Source of the DNA: Acidobacteriota bacterium
Lineage (GTDB): Bacteria; Acidobacteriota; Blastocatellia; Pyrinomonadales; Pyrinomonadaceae
Direction of reading: 5' to 3'
NCBI GenBank assembly: GCA_025463135.1
Contig: JAOAPY010000031.1
Location: 119,047 to 183,046 of the forward strand
DNA length: 64,000 nt
A model generated the notes under the pieces. The model was not told the DNA's origin, searched no databases, and saw only the letters and a program-made list of their open reading frames with translations. The position numbers and the translations under genes were made by a program. Below, in pieces: positions 1 through 9,425 of the stretch (position 1 is the stretch's first letter; each line of letters begins with the position of its first letter).

Positions 1-189
1 TGACTTCAGATTGACTGATGAATTGCCCTTCGTTCTGACCGATGTTCCAGGGTCCACCTGTCAGCAAATCCTCAGTTTCGGCCCAAAAGCAGCACTTTTC
101 ATGGATTCCAGGCTGCGGCACGGTCATTGCCAAAGTGGCTTTGCCCGAAACCCTTGTCACGGGCCTTTGGTGAACTCAAGAGGATTTGC

Positions 190-2772
190 ATGATGAACCC
201 CCTAATCAAAATCACGAGATGCTTCAGCGCACTTATGCTGGTACTCTCATTATTCCTTACCATCCTTGTTAATGGGACGGTCTCAGCCCATGGCAATCAG
301 CAACAAGCGGCCTCTCGCAGCGCGGTGACCAACCGCACCGCAGAGTACGCGGCCTTGTCTGCCTATGCGACGGATCTGACCAAGCTGGCTCGCCAGGGCA
401 AACTCGATCCGGTCAAGGACCACGATAAAGAGATCCGGCAGATGGCTCGAGTACTTGCGCGTGATGCTTCCAGCACTACACGGACCAATCCGGTACTGAT
501 TGCTGATCCTGGTTTCGGCAGAAGCATTCTGGTCGCCGGCCTGGCCCACCGTATCGTCTCCGGCGATGTACCTGACTCGCTGCAGAACAAACGCGTGTTC
601 AGCTTGAACCTGACTGCACTTACCGCGGGCGAAGCCAATGACACAGAGGTGGCAGTCAGACTGAATTCAGTTTTGACAGACGTGAAGGATGCGCAGGGGC
701 AAGTCATCCTGTTTGTTGACGAGGTAGCGCAGTTTTTCGCCAAAGATGGTGGCCGTACTGCCTTGCTGAGCGAGGCGGTGAGACACGGCGACATACATGT
801 TATCGGCGCTGCCACCGTGGAAGGTTATGAACAGTCAATTGCGGCTGATGCTACGCTCGCTACTCTGTTTGAGAAAATCGTGATCGGGAACAACCCGGAA
901 ACAGCGACCACTGAAAACAAAGAACGCAAAGACAACGGTGAAGAGTTTATCGGAGACAAAGTTTCTCCCGACCTGCGCGAACTGATGCAGAACAGCGAAT
1001 CAGGAAAGGTAAGCGCGATCCTGCAGGTAGACGACACACAGCAGGCCGAGTTGCGACAGTTGCTTCGTGAAAACGGCGTCAAGGTTTCGCAGAGTTTGGA
1101 CGGCGTACTGGCAGTCGAGTTGCCGGTGCACGCCATCGAAAACCTGACGGCTCACGGCTTCGTATCGCACATCTCGCGTGACCACAAGATCGTCTCTTTC
1201 GGTCATGTCTCGCAGGAAACAGGCACCGACGCGGCGCTGACGCAGACCTACAGCAGCATTAATACAATCGATGGTTCCGGCGTCGGCATCGCGATTGTGG
1301 ATTCCGGTATCGACAGCGCGCATACCGAATTTCTCAACGCAGCCGGCACCGCGAGCCGCGTGGTCTACAGCAGAAATTTTGTCGCCACAGAGTCGACCAC
1401 CAACGATTTGTATGGACACGGCACGCACGTGGCGGGACTGGCGGCAGGTAACAACCGCGTGCAGTCGGGTGCTTATCGAGGTATTGCTCCGGACGCAAAT
1501 TTAATCAACCTGCGCGTGCTTGACGCTGAAGGCAACGGCAAGACCGCCTATTTGCTGGCCGCACTCGATTGGCTGGCGAACAATTTTCGGAGCTATAACA
1601 TTCGCGTCGTGAACATGAGCCTGGGGTCGCCCGCGCTCGAAGCCTACAACAACGATCCGGTTTGCAGAGCAGTCCGCAGACTCCATAATCTCGGCCTGGT
1701 AGTTGTCGTTGCCGCCGGCAATAACGGTAAAAACGCATTGGGGCTGAAAGTCTATGGACAGATACATTCGCCCGGCAACGAGCCCTCGGCAATCACTGTG
1801 GGCGCCTCAAATTCTTTTGGCACCGCATCACGCACGGACGACACGATAGCCTCTTATAGCTCGCGCGGACCGACGCGCAGCTACTGGACCGACGGCGGTG
1901 GCGTAAAGCACTACGACAATGTCATCAAGCCTGATCTGGTTGCGCCGGGAAACAAGTTAGTCTCTGCCAAGCCCATCGCCGGCTGCACTATCACCACTCG
2001 GCATCCTGAACTTAACGCGTACAACGGACCGGGCACTGGCGACGCTTTTTACTATTCGAGCGGAACGTCGATGTCCGCGCCAGTCGTTGCGGGTGCTGCC
2101 GCACTAATGCTGGAAGCCAATTCGACGTTGTCGCCGACGTTGGTCAAAGTGCTGATGCAATACTCAGCCATACCGATGAGAGGTTACAGCCTGCTTGAGC
2201 AAGGCGCCGGCCAACTGAACGTCGCCGGAGCGGCAAAGCTTGCCGATCTGGTGCGACGTGATTTGACGGCGACAACCGGACTCGGGACATCGCTCTTAAC
2301 CGCCGCTGCTCCAACTCCACAAACGATGCTCGATCAGAACTACACCTGGTCTCAGGGCGTGACGTTTGACTTTACCTATGGCACCGGCGTCGAGTTAATC
2401 ACCAAGTTTCAGAAAGGATTCATAGTTGGCGAACGCATTGGCGATGACCTTTACGCTTCAACTGGAGGCCTACTTGTAAAAGACAGCGCGCGCCTTACCG
2501 CCGGCATCACAGTTGGTCGAAACATCGTGACCAGCAACGGTGGAGTCCTGGGCACCGGCACGGCCTTCCTCTTTAGCTTGCGCGGAAGTGGCGTGCTCGT
2601 TAGCGACGGAGTCCTGGTTAGCGATGGCGTATTGGTTGGCGATGGCGTCCTCGTCAGTGACGGCGTATTGGTGAGTGATGGTGTGCTCGTTGCCGATGGC
2701 GTACTTGTTGGTGACGGTGTGCTGGTTAGTGATGGCGTACTGGTCAGTGATAACACCGCCTGCATGCAATAG
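190..2772 (+). CDS. Exported subtilisin (S8) with N-terminal degenerate ClpB-like AAA+ domain
   Basis: Predicted exported serine protease of 860 residues. Residues 1-33 form a signal peptide (LMLVLSLFLTILV core, VSA cleavage). Residues about 55-235 align by eye along the first nucleotide-binding domain of ClpB/ClpC, including KLDP, NPVLI, GDVP and NKRV. The Walker A is ADPGFGRS (105-112), with Arg for Lys. The Walker B ILFVDE (173-178) is kept. The pore-loop aromatic and the Arg finger (RRF, here TLF near 225) are gone, so ATP hydrolysis is unlikely. The subtilase domain is complete: Asp371 (AIVDSGID), His413 (GHGTHVAG), Asn511 region (AAGNNG), Ser627 (SGTSMSAP). The tail holds nine GVLVxD hexapeptides. 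The start at 190 is preferred over 127 because AAGAGGA lies 6 nt upstream and the signal peptide follows directly. Protease identity is sure; the role of the AAA+ part is unknown. Confidence 0.93.
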   Translation: MMNPLIKITRCFSALMLVLSLFLTILVNGTVSAHGNQQQAASRSAVTNRTAEYAALSAYATDLTKLARQGKLDPVKDHDKEIRQMARVLARDASSTTRTNPVLIADPGFGRSILVAGLAHRIVSGDVPDSLQNKRVFSLNLTALTAGEANDTEVAVRLNSVLTDVKDAQGQVILFVDEVAQFFAKDGGRTALLSEAVRHGDIHVIGAATVEGYEQSIAADATLATLFEKIVIGNNPETATTENKERKDNGEEFIGDKVSPDLRELMQNSESGKVSAILQVDDTQQAELRQLLRENGVKVSQSLDGVLAVELPVHAIENLTAHGFVSHISRDHKIVSFGHVSQETGTDAALTQTYSSINTIDGSGVGIAIVDSGIDSAHTEFLNAAGTASRVVYSRNFVATESTTNDLYGHGTHVAGLAAGNNRVQSGAYRGIAPDANLINLRVLDAEGNGKTAYLLAALDWLANNFRSYNIRVVNMSLGSPALEAYNNDPVCRAVRRLHNLGLVVVVAAGNNGKNALGLKVYGQIHSPGNEPSAITVGASNSFGTASRTDDTIASYSSRGPTRSYWTDGGGVKHYDNVIKPDLVAPGNKLVSAKPIAGCTITTRHPELNAYNGPGTGDAFYYSSGTSMSAPVVAGAAALMLEANSTLSPTLVKVLMQYSAIPMRGYSLLEQGAGQLNVAGAAKLADLVRRDLTATTGLGTSLLTAAAPTPQTMLDQNYTWSQGVTFDFTYGTGVELITKFQKGFIVGERIGDDLYASTGGLLVKDSARLTAGITVGRNIVTSNGGVLGTGTAFLFSLRGSGVLVSDGVLVSDGVLVGDGVLVSDGVLVSDGVLVADGVLVGDGVLVSDGVLVSDNTACMQ
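2590..2751 (+). repeat. 18-bp coding tandem repeat, nine GVLVxD units
   Basis: Nine consecutive 18-bp units encode GVLV(S/G/A)D hexapeptides at the C-terminal end of the subtilase. Codons differ between units (gtgctc, gtcctg, gtattg, gtactt), so the peptide is conserved more than the DNA, which suggests selection on the protein. A six-residue beta-rich period could form a solenoid or a surface stalk. Confidence 0.9.
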
Positions 2773-3222
2773 CTCTACCTGACTCTTTGCGTGCTTTGCG
2801 TCTTGGCGGGAAATTCTTTCTCGCCCTTGAAGAGCTTCCCGCAAAGACGCAAAGCACGCAAAGGGAATCTTGTCGTCTGAGGCATAGCCTCGCTAGAACG
2901 GGGGCTTAAATCGTCCTGGAATTATCCGACTAACCAGGGGGGTGTTTTACGGGATGGGGTGCCGGCTCTTACGAGCGGCGCCCTTTTTCCGTCGTGGCAC
3001 GGGCGTCCCGCCCGTGATGGTGTACGAGCCAGCGTGGCACGGGCGTCCCGCCCGTGAGGCTTACCAAACACGCCTCGGTGCTTCTTTAGCAAGTTACATC
3101 GGCAGGATGCCGATGCCACGCTGAGCACCTGCTTGACATCACAATGGTCACAAGTCAATCATGCTTTTTGCGATGCGCTGTCGATGGCTCGTCATCCTGA
3201 GCGCCGGATAACACCAATCAAC
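2773..3222. other. Gene-free stretch with repeats
   Basis: No credible gene. It contains the family A palindrome (2784-2863) and two direct copies, 40 bp apart, of a GC-rich palindrome (cacgggcgtcccgcccgtg, 2994-3056). A variant (catcggcaggatgccgatg) follows near 3100. Short open frames here are explained by these repeats. Confidence 0.7.
2784..2863. repeat. Dispersed palindromic repeat, family A (TTTGCGTCTTTGCGGGAA type)
   Basis: The left arm (ctttgcgtgctttgcgtc) is the near-exact reverse complement of the right arm (gacgcaaagcacgcaaag), with ttcccgc/gcgggaa inside. The same design recurs at 11704-11783 and 21727-21804, always between genes. It fits a REP/MITE-like non-coding element; it also lies just after the subtilase stop. 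Confidence 0.8.
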
Positions 3223-4590
3223 ATGCCTGACATTCTTCTTGTCGAAGACAAAGACAGCCTGCGCCGGGTACTACGCCTCACGCTTGAGAACGCCGGCTAC
3301 ACAGTTACTGAGGCCGCTGACGCGCGCGAAGCCATGATGGAGATTGCGCGAACACCTCACCGGGTGGTGCTTACAGATCTGCGCATGCCCCACGGCTCGG
3401 GGCTGGATGTGCTGCATGCCGCACGGGCCGCCGATTCGGATGTGCCGGTCATAGTCATGACTGCGTTTGGATCCATTGACGAGGCAGTTCAGGCTATGAA
3501 GGATGGCGCCCACGATTTCCTTCAAAAGCCCGTCGATTCAAACCATCTGCTGTTGCTCGTCGAACGCGCCCTGGAACAGGCCAGGTTGCGGACCGAAAAC
3601 ATAATGCTGCGGGAAGAATGGTCCAGACGCTATGGCTTTCCCCGCATCATTGGCGAGTCAGAGGCAATCAAACGCTCCGTTTCTGAAACTCAGCGCGTGG
3701 CGCAAACGGAGGCCAATGTATTGTTGCTGGGTGAATCGGGCACGGGCAAGGAACTGTTCGCCCGCGCGGTCCATCATCTTTCCACTCGCCGAGAGAAACC
3801 CTTCGTGGCCATTAACTGCGCTGCCATTCCGGAAACACTGATCGAAAACGAGTTGTTCGGCCACGAACGCGGAGCGTTCACCGGGGCCAACGATCGACGA
3901 CACGGAAAGTTTGAGCTGGCAGCCAGCGGTACAGTGTTCCTGGATGAGATTGGCGAGCTGCCGCTGGCAGTGCAGGGTAAACTATTACGGGCCATTGAAG
4001 AGAAAGTAATTGATCGTATTGGCGGCCGTGCTCCGATCCCGGTTGACGTTCGCGTGGTCGCCGCCACCAACAAAGATTTGAAGAGCGCGGTCGACAAGGG
4101 TGAGTTCCGCGGTGATTTGTTCTTTCGCCTGGCAGTGTTTCCGGTTGAGATTCCACCGTTACGCGATCGCGGCGATGACACGGTCATGTTGGCTAAACAT
4201 TTCGCGGCCCAGTTGGGCAAGGAATTGCGCGGCCGCGAAGCCACCCTGAGTGATGCCGCCAGGTTGGCCATCAACACGCATCGATGGCCCGGCAACGTTC
4301 GCGAACTGGAGAATGCCATCGAGCGTGCCTGTATTCTTACCGACACGATGGTCCTGGAACCAAAGGATCTTGGGCTGGTCCCGCCGGGGGCCGGAGCGGT
4401 GGAAACCCTCAGCGGACTGGATCTGTCAGGAACGCTTGCGGACGTCAACAATCGCGCGCTGCGTTTTTTGGAAAGTCTGAAGATCCGGGAAGCCCTCTCG
4501 ACGAATGAAGGCAACAAAGCTCGAGCAGCGGAAACTCTGGGTGTCAGCTATAAGACGTTGTTGACGAAGATTAAGGAGTACGACCTTTAA
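3223..4590 (+). CDS. NtrC-family sigma-54 response regulator
   Basis: Transcriptional activator of 455 residues. The N-terminal receiver (1-120) has acidic residues at VEDKD and phospho-acceptor Asp52 in VVLTDLRMP. The central AAA+ domain carries Walker A GESGTGKE, the sigma-54 contact loop GAFTGA, Walker B TVFLDEIGEL and the arginine-rich FFRL/RWPGNVRELE region. The C-terminus is a Fis-type helix-turn-helix (NKARAAETLGVSYKTLLTKI). The ATG at 3223 begins right at the receiver (MPDILLVED); the longer frame to 3133 adds sequence that no receiver has. No histidine kinase lies beside it, so its signal is unknown. A 29-bp gap to murJ suggests co-transcription. Confidence 0.95.
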   Translation: MPDILLVEDKDSLRRVLRLTLENAGYTVTEAADAREAMMEIARTPHRVVLTDLRMPHGSGLDVLHAARAADSDVPVIVMTAFGSIDEAVQAMKDGAHDFLQKPVDSNHLLLLVERALEQARLRTENIMLREEWSRRYGFPRIIGESEAIKRSVSETQRVAQTEANVLLLGESGTGKELFARAVHHLSTRREKPFVAINCAAIPETLIENELFGHERGAFTGANDRRHGKFELAASGTVFLDEIGELPLAVQGKLLRAIEEKVIDRIGGRAPIPVDVRVVAATNKDLKSAVDKGEFRGDLFFRLAVFPVEIPPLRDRGDDTVMLAKHFAAQLGKELRGREATLSDAARLAINTHRWPGNVRELENAIERACILTDTMVLEPKDLGLVPPGAGAVETLSGLDLSGTLADVNNRALRFLESLKIREALSTNEGNKARAAETLGVSYKTLLTKIKEYDL

Positions 4591-4619
4591 CCTATCGGAT
4601 CATCGCCTCGAATCAACGA

Positions 4620-6353
4620 ATGCACGACTCCTCCAAACCTGGCCCATCGATCCCTCCTGAAAAAGTGGAACCGGATTCAACGAGTGTAACGCCGGACGTG
4701 GAATTGATAGCCGGCGAAACCATTGCGCCCATGGGCGCCGGTACCCCCGACCTTCCGGTCGGCTCGACTCCGCCCAAAGGAACTGAGACAGGGCGTCACG
4801 CATTCCTGGTCGGCGCCGGCATACTCATCAGCCGGATTATTGGCTTGGTTAGACAACGGGTCTTTGCTTACTACTTTGGAAGATCAGCCGCGGGCGACGC
4901 TTTCAGCGCGGCGTTTCGAATTCCCAATTTCCTGCAAAACGTTTTCGGCGAAGGCGCGCTTTCCGCCTCGTTCATTCCCGTTTATGCAAAACTGCTGGCG
5001 CAGGACGACGAAAAGGAAGCTCGGCACGTCGCCAACGCGGTGCTCGGCGCGCTTGCCCTGGTGACCTCAGTGATCGTGCTCCTGGGAGTGCTGACCGCAC
5101 CATATTTGATTTCAATTATCGCGGCCGGGTTTCAGGACGAGCGTCGCGAACTCACGATTCGGCTCGTGAGAATTCTTTTTCCCGGCGCCGGACTGCTGGT
5201 GATGTCCGCGTGGTGCCTGGGCGTGCTGAACAGTCACCATCGTTTTTTTATCTCGTACACGGCACCGGTCGTTTGGAACTTCTCGATCATTACGGCGCTG
5301 GTTTTCTTTGGCCGCAGAGTGGGGCAGTTTCCCCTCGCAGAGATGGTGGCCTGGGGATCAGTTGTCGGCAGCGCGCTTCAGTTCGGAGTGCAATTGCCGA
5401 CGGTTCTAAAACTTGTTCACCGGCTGCGGCCTGTGATCGATCTTGCCAGTGTTCATGTGCGCACCGTTGGTCGCAATTTCATGCCCGTCTTTATCAGCCG
5501 TGGGGTGGTCCAAATAAGCGCTTTTGTGGATGCGTGGCTGGCCAGTTTCCTCGGCCAGGGCGCGGTGGTCTCGTTGACCTACGCGCAAAGCCTCTACACC
5601 TTGCCCGTGAGTTTGTTTGGTATGGCAATCTCCGCGGCCGAATTGCCAACCATGGCAAAAGCCCTGGGTGGCACAGAAGAGATCGCCGAGGTATTGCGAC
5701 AACGTCTTGATGAAGGTTTGCGCCGGATCGCTTTTTTCATCGTGCCCTCATCAATGGCCTTCCTGGCGTTGGGCGATGTAATCGCGGCGGTGCTTTACGA
5801 AACAGGAAAGTTCAACCACGACGACGCCAACTATGTTTGGGCCATTCTCGCCGGCTCAACGATTGGCCTGCTCGCCTCGACGTTGGGACGTTTGTATTCC
5901 TCGACTTACTACGCCCTGCGAGACACACGCACGCCGCTTCGCTGCGCAGTCATTCGAGTAACGCTAACCACGGTGTTGGGATACCTCTGCGCGATTCCGC
6001 TGCCGCATTTGCTGGGTATCGATTCGAAGTGGGGAGTCGCTGGACTGACGGCTTCAGCAGGAGTTGCCGGCTGGGTCGAATTCACACTACTAAGAAGAAC
6101 ACTGAATCGCAGGATCGGCCGCACGGGTTTGCCTTTATCATTCGTAGCCAGACTGTGGGTGGGTGCCGGCGTTGGCGCCGCCGTAGCCTGGAGCTTGAAA
6201 CTGATCCTGCCGCACCTGCATCCATTGCCCCTGGCCATCATTGTCCTGGGCAGTTATGGCGTGACTTATTTCGGAGTGACCTCCGCCCTGGGCCTTCCCG
6301 AAGCTCGCGTATTGATTGGCCGAGTACTGCGGATGCGCGGCGTGAAAAAATAA
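4620..6353 (+). CDS. murJ: Lipid II flippase MurJ (MviN)
   Basis: Inner-membrane protein of 577 residues that moves lipid-linked peptidoglycan precursor across the membrane. After a polar 50-residue N-terminal extension rich in Pro and Thr, the family signature appears: GILISRIIGLVRQRVFAYYFG, then AFRIPNFLQNVFGEGALSASFIPVY, followed by about 14 hydrophobic segments. The arginines of the first membrane segments that are conserved in MurJ are present. Its length is slightly above the usual 510-530 because of the N-terminal extension. It follows the sigma-54 regulator at short distance; no cell-wall operon surrounds it. Confidence 0.96.
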   Translation: MHDSSKPGPSIPPEKVEPDSTSVTPDVELIAGETIAPMGAGTPDLPVGSTPPKGTETGRHAFLVGAGILISRIIGLVRQRVFAYYFGRSAAGDAFSAAFRIPNFLQNVFGEGALSASFIPVYAKLLAQDDEKEARHVANAVLGALALVTSVIVLLGVLTAPYLISIIAAGFQDERRELTIRLVRILFPGAGLLVMSAWCLGVLNSHHRFFISYTAPVVWNFSIITALVFFGRRVGQFPLAEMVAWGSVVGSALQFGVQLPTVLKLVHRLRPVIDLASVHVRTVGRNFMPVFISRGVVQISAFVDAWLASFLGQGAVVSLTYAQSLYTLPVSLFGMAISAAELPTMAKALGGTEEIAEVLRQRLDEGLRRIAFFIVPSSMAFLALGDVIAAVLYETGKFNHDDANYVWAILAGSTIGLLASTLGRLYSSTYYALRDTRTPLRCAVIRVTLTTVLGYLCAIPLPHLLGIDSKWGVAGLTASAGVAGWVEFTLLRRTLNRRIGRTGLPLSFVARLWVGAGVGAAVAWSLKLILPHLHPLPLAIIVLGSYGVTYFGVTSALGLPEARVLIGRVLRMRGVKK

Positions 6354-6937
6354 CTGATCGCCGCACTACCATCAAACGTTAAGTTCTGAAGTCCGTCGGG
6401 GTAGTGGGTCAGTTTCGCAGCAAATGTCCGACAGACTTTAGGAGACCCTGATCAAGTGCTTCATAGGAAGCGCGGTCGCTCTCTCTCATTCTCACCCGGT
6501 TTCAACCGGATGAGAGATGGCCTTTTCCAGATTTGTCAAAGTTTCAACGGTTTCCGAACTTCGGGTTATGGGTTTTTAGGCATCGACTTGGATGACGAGA
6601 AAGGAAACCGTTGAAACGGTTAGATCAAATCAAGATCAGAGTAGGTCACCCGGTTGAAACCGGGTGAGAATGAGATGAAGCCAAACACATGTACGCGTTG
6701 AGCCACCTGATCAGAGCTTTCCGTAGTCTCTGTTTTGCTACGAACGACAAACTTTAAGTTTGCCGCGGTCGGAGTCGTAGCGCTACGCGATGCGAACACC
6801 TCGCTAATCTTAACCAGAGCTTCCTTTGGTTTGCCGCGGCGTTATGACAAGCTAATAAAGCTTTCGTTCTTTGTTGTTCGTAATCGTCCGCCAATCACGC
6901 GGACGTTACCCCATCACTCCAGAGGAGGAATACCAAA
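6354..6937. other. Gene-free stretch holding a large repeat
   Basis: 584 bases between murJ and the beta-lactamase-fold gene. It holds the long inverted repeat at 6484-6674. Past it, a possible 75-residue frame from 6735 has no recognisable domain, no ribosome site and overlaps the next start; I do not call it a gene. Confidence 0.65.
6484..6674. repeat. Long composite palindrome, REP family B (non-autonomous)
   Basis: Outer arms ctcattctcacccggtttca (near 6486) and its inverse ending gggtgagaatgag (near 6673). Inner arms gtttcaacggtttcc (6541) and ggaaaccgttgaaac (6603). The same nested layout, outer CTCATTC plus inner AACCGTTTCAACGGTT, encloses the transposase at 50211-50883, so this looks like a transposase-less copy. 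Partial copies lie at 42406-42477 and 16438-16460. Confidence 0.78.
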
Positions 6938-8791
6938 ATGTTCCAGGCTTACCACGGCGTAACTGGCGCCCAACACCAGACGAATTTTAACAACCTAAGC
7001 TCGCAAGGTTTCAGAATAATCTCACTAAGCGTCTACGGCGATCCCGGTGACGCGCGCTACGCAGCCGTCTGGGTAAAGCGCCAGGGCGCACCCTGGGTTG
7101 CGGTCCACGGAGTCGATAGCGCCGGGTATCAAGCGTTCTTTAACAACTGGACGGCCAAAGGCTATGCCCTGGTCCTTGTTTCGGCGACCGGCACTAGCAG
7201 CGATGCGATATTCGCTGCTGTGTTCGAACAGGGTATCCCTGGGACCTGGTTTGCGCGCCACGGCATGACATCGGGTCCTGAGACTCACGCGGGCACTTTT
7301 CAAAACCTGAATAAGACCGCGCGTAGTCAAAAAATGATCCTACGCTCGGTGGCGATCTATGGCACCGTGAGCGACCAACGGTATGCAGCAGTGTGGCACT
7401 CCAATCCGGCATTCGTGAAGTGGCACGTACATCCGTCTGATACCGGCTCCGCTTATCAGACCGTCTTTAATGCGGAAACGCAGTTGCCCGGGTACCGCTT
7501 GGCCGCCTATCGCCCCGCCTACGTGGCACTTTCCGGCGACCATCACTATTGTTCGGTGTTCAAGGACGACGTGGTTGGTGACTGGGTGGCACGACACGGA
7601 TTGACCTCAGCGGATTACCAAACGGAATTTGACCACCAAAACTCCGCCGGCTTCTATCCGATCTGCGTCCAGGGTGGTGGGTCAGGCAGCAATACCCGTT
7701 ACGCAGCAATCTTCGCCAAGAAGGATATTCCGCTCGCCCGGGAGTGGACGGTAACAGGCACGGCGGTCCCCGCCCTGGCCGGGTTCGACCACGCGATGCA
7801 GACCTTTATGCAAGCCAACGGCGTCCGCGCGGCACAGTTGGCGATCGGCAAAAACGGCACTACGAAGTTTTCGCGTGCGTATACCTGGGCCGAAGCCGGC
7901 TATCGCATCACACAACCGTCCGATCGCTTTCTGCTCGCAAGCTGCAGCAAGATGTTCCTTGAAGCGGCAGTTCAGGCCCTCTACGACGCCAAGAAGCTGA
8001 AGCCAGACGCAAAGGTCTATCCGCTTCTCGGCTTTTCACACCCTGCCGATCCGCGCAGCGACACAATTACGATCCAGGAACTTCTAGATCACATGGGCGG
8101 TTATAACGACGAGCCACCGTCACAAGGGGGTTCAGGTTTCGATCCAACCTACTCCATGCGCAAGATCGCTCTGGATCTCAACCTCGGACATCCAGTGACG
8201 AAGCTTGATGTGGCGCGGTACATGTATGGAAAGATGCTGGACTGTGACCCGGGCTCAGCCTACCACTACTCAAACTTCGGCTATCTGTTGGCGGGCGCTG
8301 TTGTCGAACACGTCTCAGGCCAGAAGTATTTCGACTATGTGAAGGCTACGCTGCTGCAGCCGGCAGGTATCACCGAAGTCCAGGTCATTTCTACGTTGGC
8401 GTCTCAGCGTACCAACAACGAAGCCATTGCAGAGGACGAGGGTCTGGGGCTGAGCCCGCTCGACCTGAGCTCGCAGCTCCTCGTGCCATCAGTCTATGGC
8501 GGGGATGGGGAAATCAACGAAGTCGGGGATCCCAACGACGGCAACGGAGCCTCAGCTCATGCCTTGACTCAGTTCATTCATCTTCACGCGGTCTGGGGTA
8601 ATGGTCCACGGGCGGCGGGCGCTGCCCGGGCCGGTAGTACGCCTGGCGCCTCGTCATGGGCAAAGTCGCGCAGCGATGGCATTGACTGGGCATATGTAAT
8701 CAACACACGTGATTGGCCATCATCCACTCCCCCGCTCGACGAACTGGGGACGGCGCTCAATCACCTTTTCGATACGACGCCGATCACCTGA
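6938..8791 (+). CDS. Serine beta-lactamase-fold protein with N-terminal tandem repeats (polyglycine hydrolase-like)
   Basis: 617 residues in two halves. Residues 1-265 hold about five or six repeats of roughly 45 residues, each with a motif like RYAAVW or a variant and a W-ARHG or VHG element; this matches my memory of bacterial tandem repeat domain 1 (BTRD1), known from fungal polyglycine hydrolases. Residues 280-610 are a class C beta-lactamase/DD-peptidase fold: SxxK at Ser335-Lys338 (SCSK), YxN at Tyr444-Asn446, and LLDHMGGY. The Shine-Dalgarno (agaggagga, 6921-6929) is very strong and fixes the start. No signal peptide is visible, which is odd for a family usually secreted. The substrate cannot be told from sequence. 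Confidence 0.85.
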   Translation: MFQAYHGVTGAQHQTNFNNLSSQGFRIISLSVYGDPGDARYAAVWVKRQGAPWVAVHGVDSAGYQAFFNNWTAKGYALVLVSATGTSSDAIFAAVFEQGIPGTWFARHGMTSGPETHAGTFQNLNKTARSQKMILRSVAIYGTVSDQRYAAVWHSNPAFVKWHVHPSDTGSAYQTVFNAETQLPGYRLAAYRPAYVALSGDHHYCSVFKDDVVGDWVARHGLTSADYQTEFDHQNSAGFYPICVQGGGSGSNTRYAAIFAKKDIPLAREWTVTGTAVPALAGFDHAMQTFMQANGVRAAQLAIGKNGTTKFSRAYTWAEAGYRITQPSDRFLLASCSKMFLEAAVQALYDAKKLKPDAKVYPLLGFSHPADPRSDTITIQELLDHMGGYNDEPPSQGGSGFDPTYSMRKIALDLNLGHPVTKLDVARYMYGKMLDCDPGSAYHYSNFGYLLAGAVVEHVSGQKYFDYVKATLLQPAGITEVQVISTLASQRTNNEAIAEDEGLGLSPLDLSSQLLVPSVYGGDGEINEVGDPNDGNGASAHALTQFIHLHAVWGNGPRAAGAARAGSTPGASSWAKSRSDGIDWAYVINTRDWPSSTPPLDELGTALNHLFDTTPIT

Positions 8792-9425
8792 TCGTCATCA
8801 CGTAACATCTCCTGCAAAAGGGTGGCAAGTCAGACAGCGGGTCTGATTTGCCACGCTTGGTGTCAGGTTTAGTGGGGTGGGGTGTAGGGTATAGTGCGTC
8901 GCTTGTAGTTTGGGTTGTCCAAAGCAAGGAGAAACCTAATGCCGAAGAGTCAAGAAGGTGACCGAGCAAGACGAAATATCGTGCAGATCCCTTAATCGGC
9001 ATGGGTTTCTGAAATCGGCAAACTGCACATCGAGGTCATTTTGGCCAAAAGCCTAAGGAAAACGAGGATCGTGGCGCGTTCAAAATTCTTGAAAACTTTT
9101 TTCAAGATTTTCTGGAGGATCTCTACCATTATCCTTTTATATAGACATCCTGGAAAAACGGACGACGGTGCAGCGGCAAAAGGCGGCAAAGGAGCTCCTT
9201 TTGGCGCTGACTTTGTTTTCGCACTGGGACCGCGCGGCTTCCAGCGTGCCTCTTTGCCCAAAGATCCGATTTCCCCTGCGCAACCGAAGGCCGACACTCC
9301 TTCTCGTTTAGAAAAGGGACCTGTCCCCGGGCTCTCAGGCGGACTAGTCCGCTTTCTAATCGTACATGAGGGATGTATAGGCCGGGCAATTGACCCGCGC
9401 TGACCTTGCTCCTATCATCCAGAAC
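8792..9425. other. Gene-free stretch
   Basis: Besides the hairpin at 8822, I see an inverted pair near 9303-9362: cgtttagaaaagggac on the left and ggactagtccgctttctaat on the right. This is the same TTTCTAAACG-flanked palindrome design seen near 25102-25170 and 58822. A 120-residue frame (9041-9403) has no domain or ribosome site and spans this repeat; I reject it. Confidence 0.6.
8822..8854. terminator. Strong hairpin after the beta-lactamase-fold gene
   Basis: A 14-bp stem (gtggcaagtcagac / gtctgatttgccac, with G-T pairs) closes a 5-nt loop, 30 bp after the stop codon. It has no run of T, so it may end transcription only weakly, or stabilise the 3' end of the message. Confidence 0.5.

Noticed and set aside
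2451..2765. Thr/Pro/Ser-rich frame opposite the protease tail
   Set aside because: It is the mirror of the 18-bp coding repeat; the repeat makes several frames open.
3774..4517. 247-residue minus-strand frame within the sigma-54 regulator gene
   Set aside because: Shadow of a high-GC coding sequence; the plus-strand product has all motifs of the family.
6735..6962. 75-residue open frame upstream of the beta-lactamase-fold gene
   Set aside because: No ribosome site or domain, overlaps the next gene's strong start, and looks like diverged repeat sequence.
9041..9403. 120-residue open frame before nnrD
   Set aside because: Composition unlike its neighbours, no domain, and its end is a palindromic repeat.
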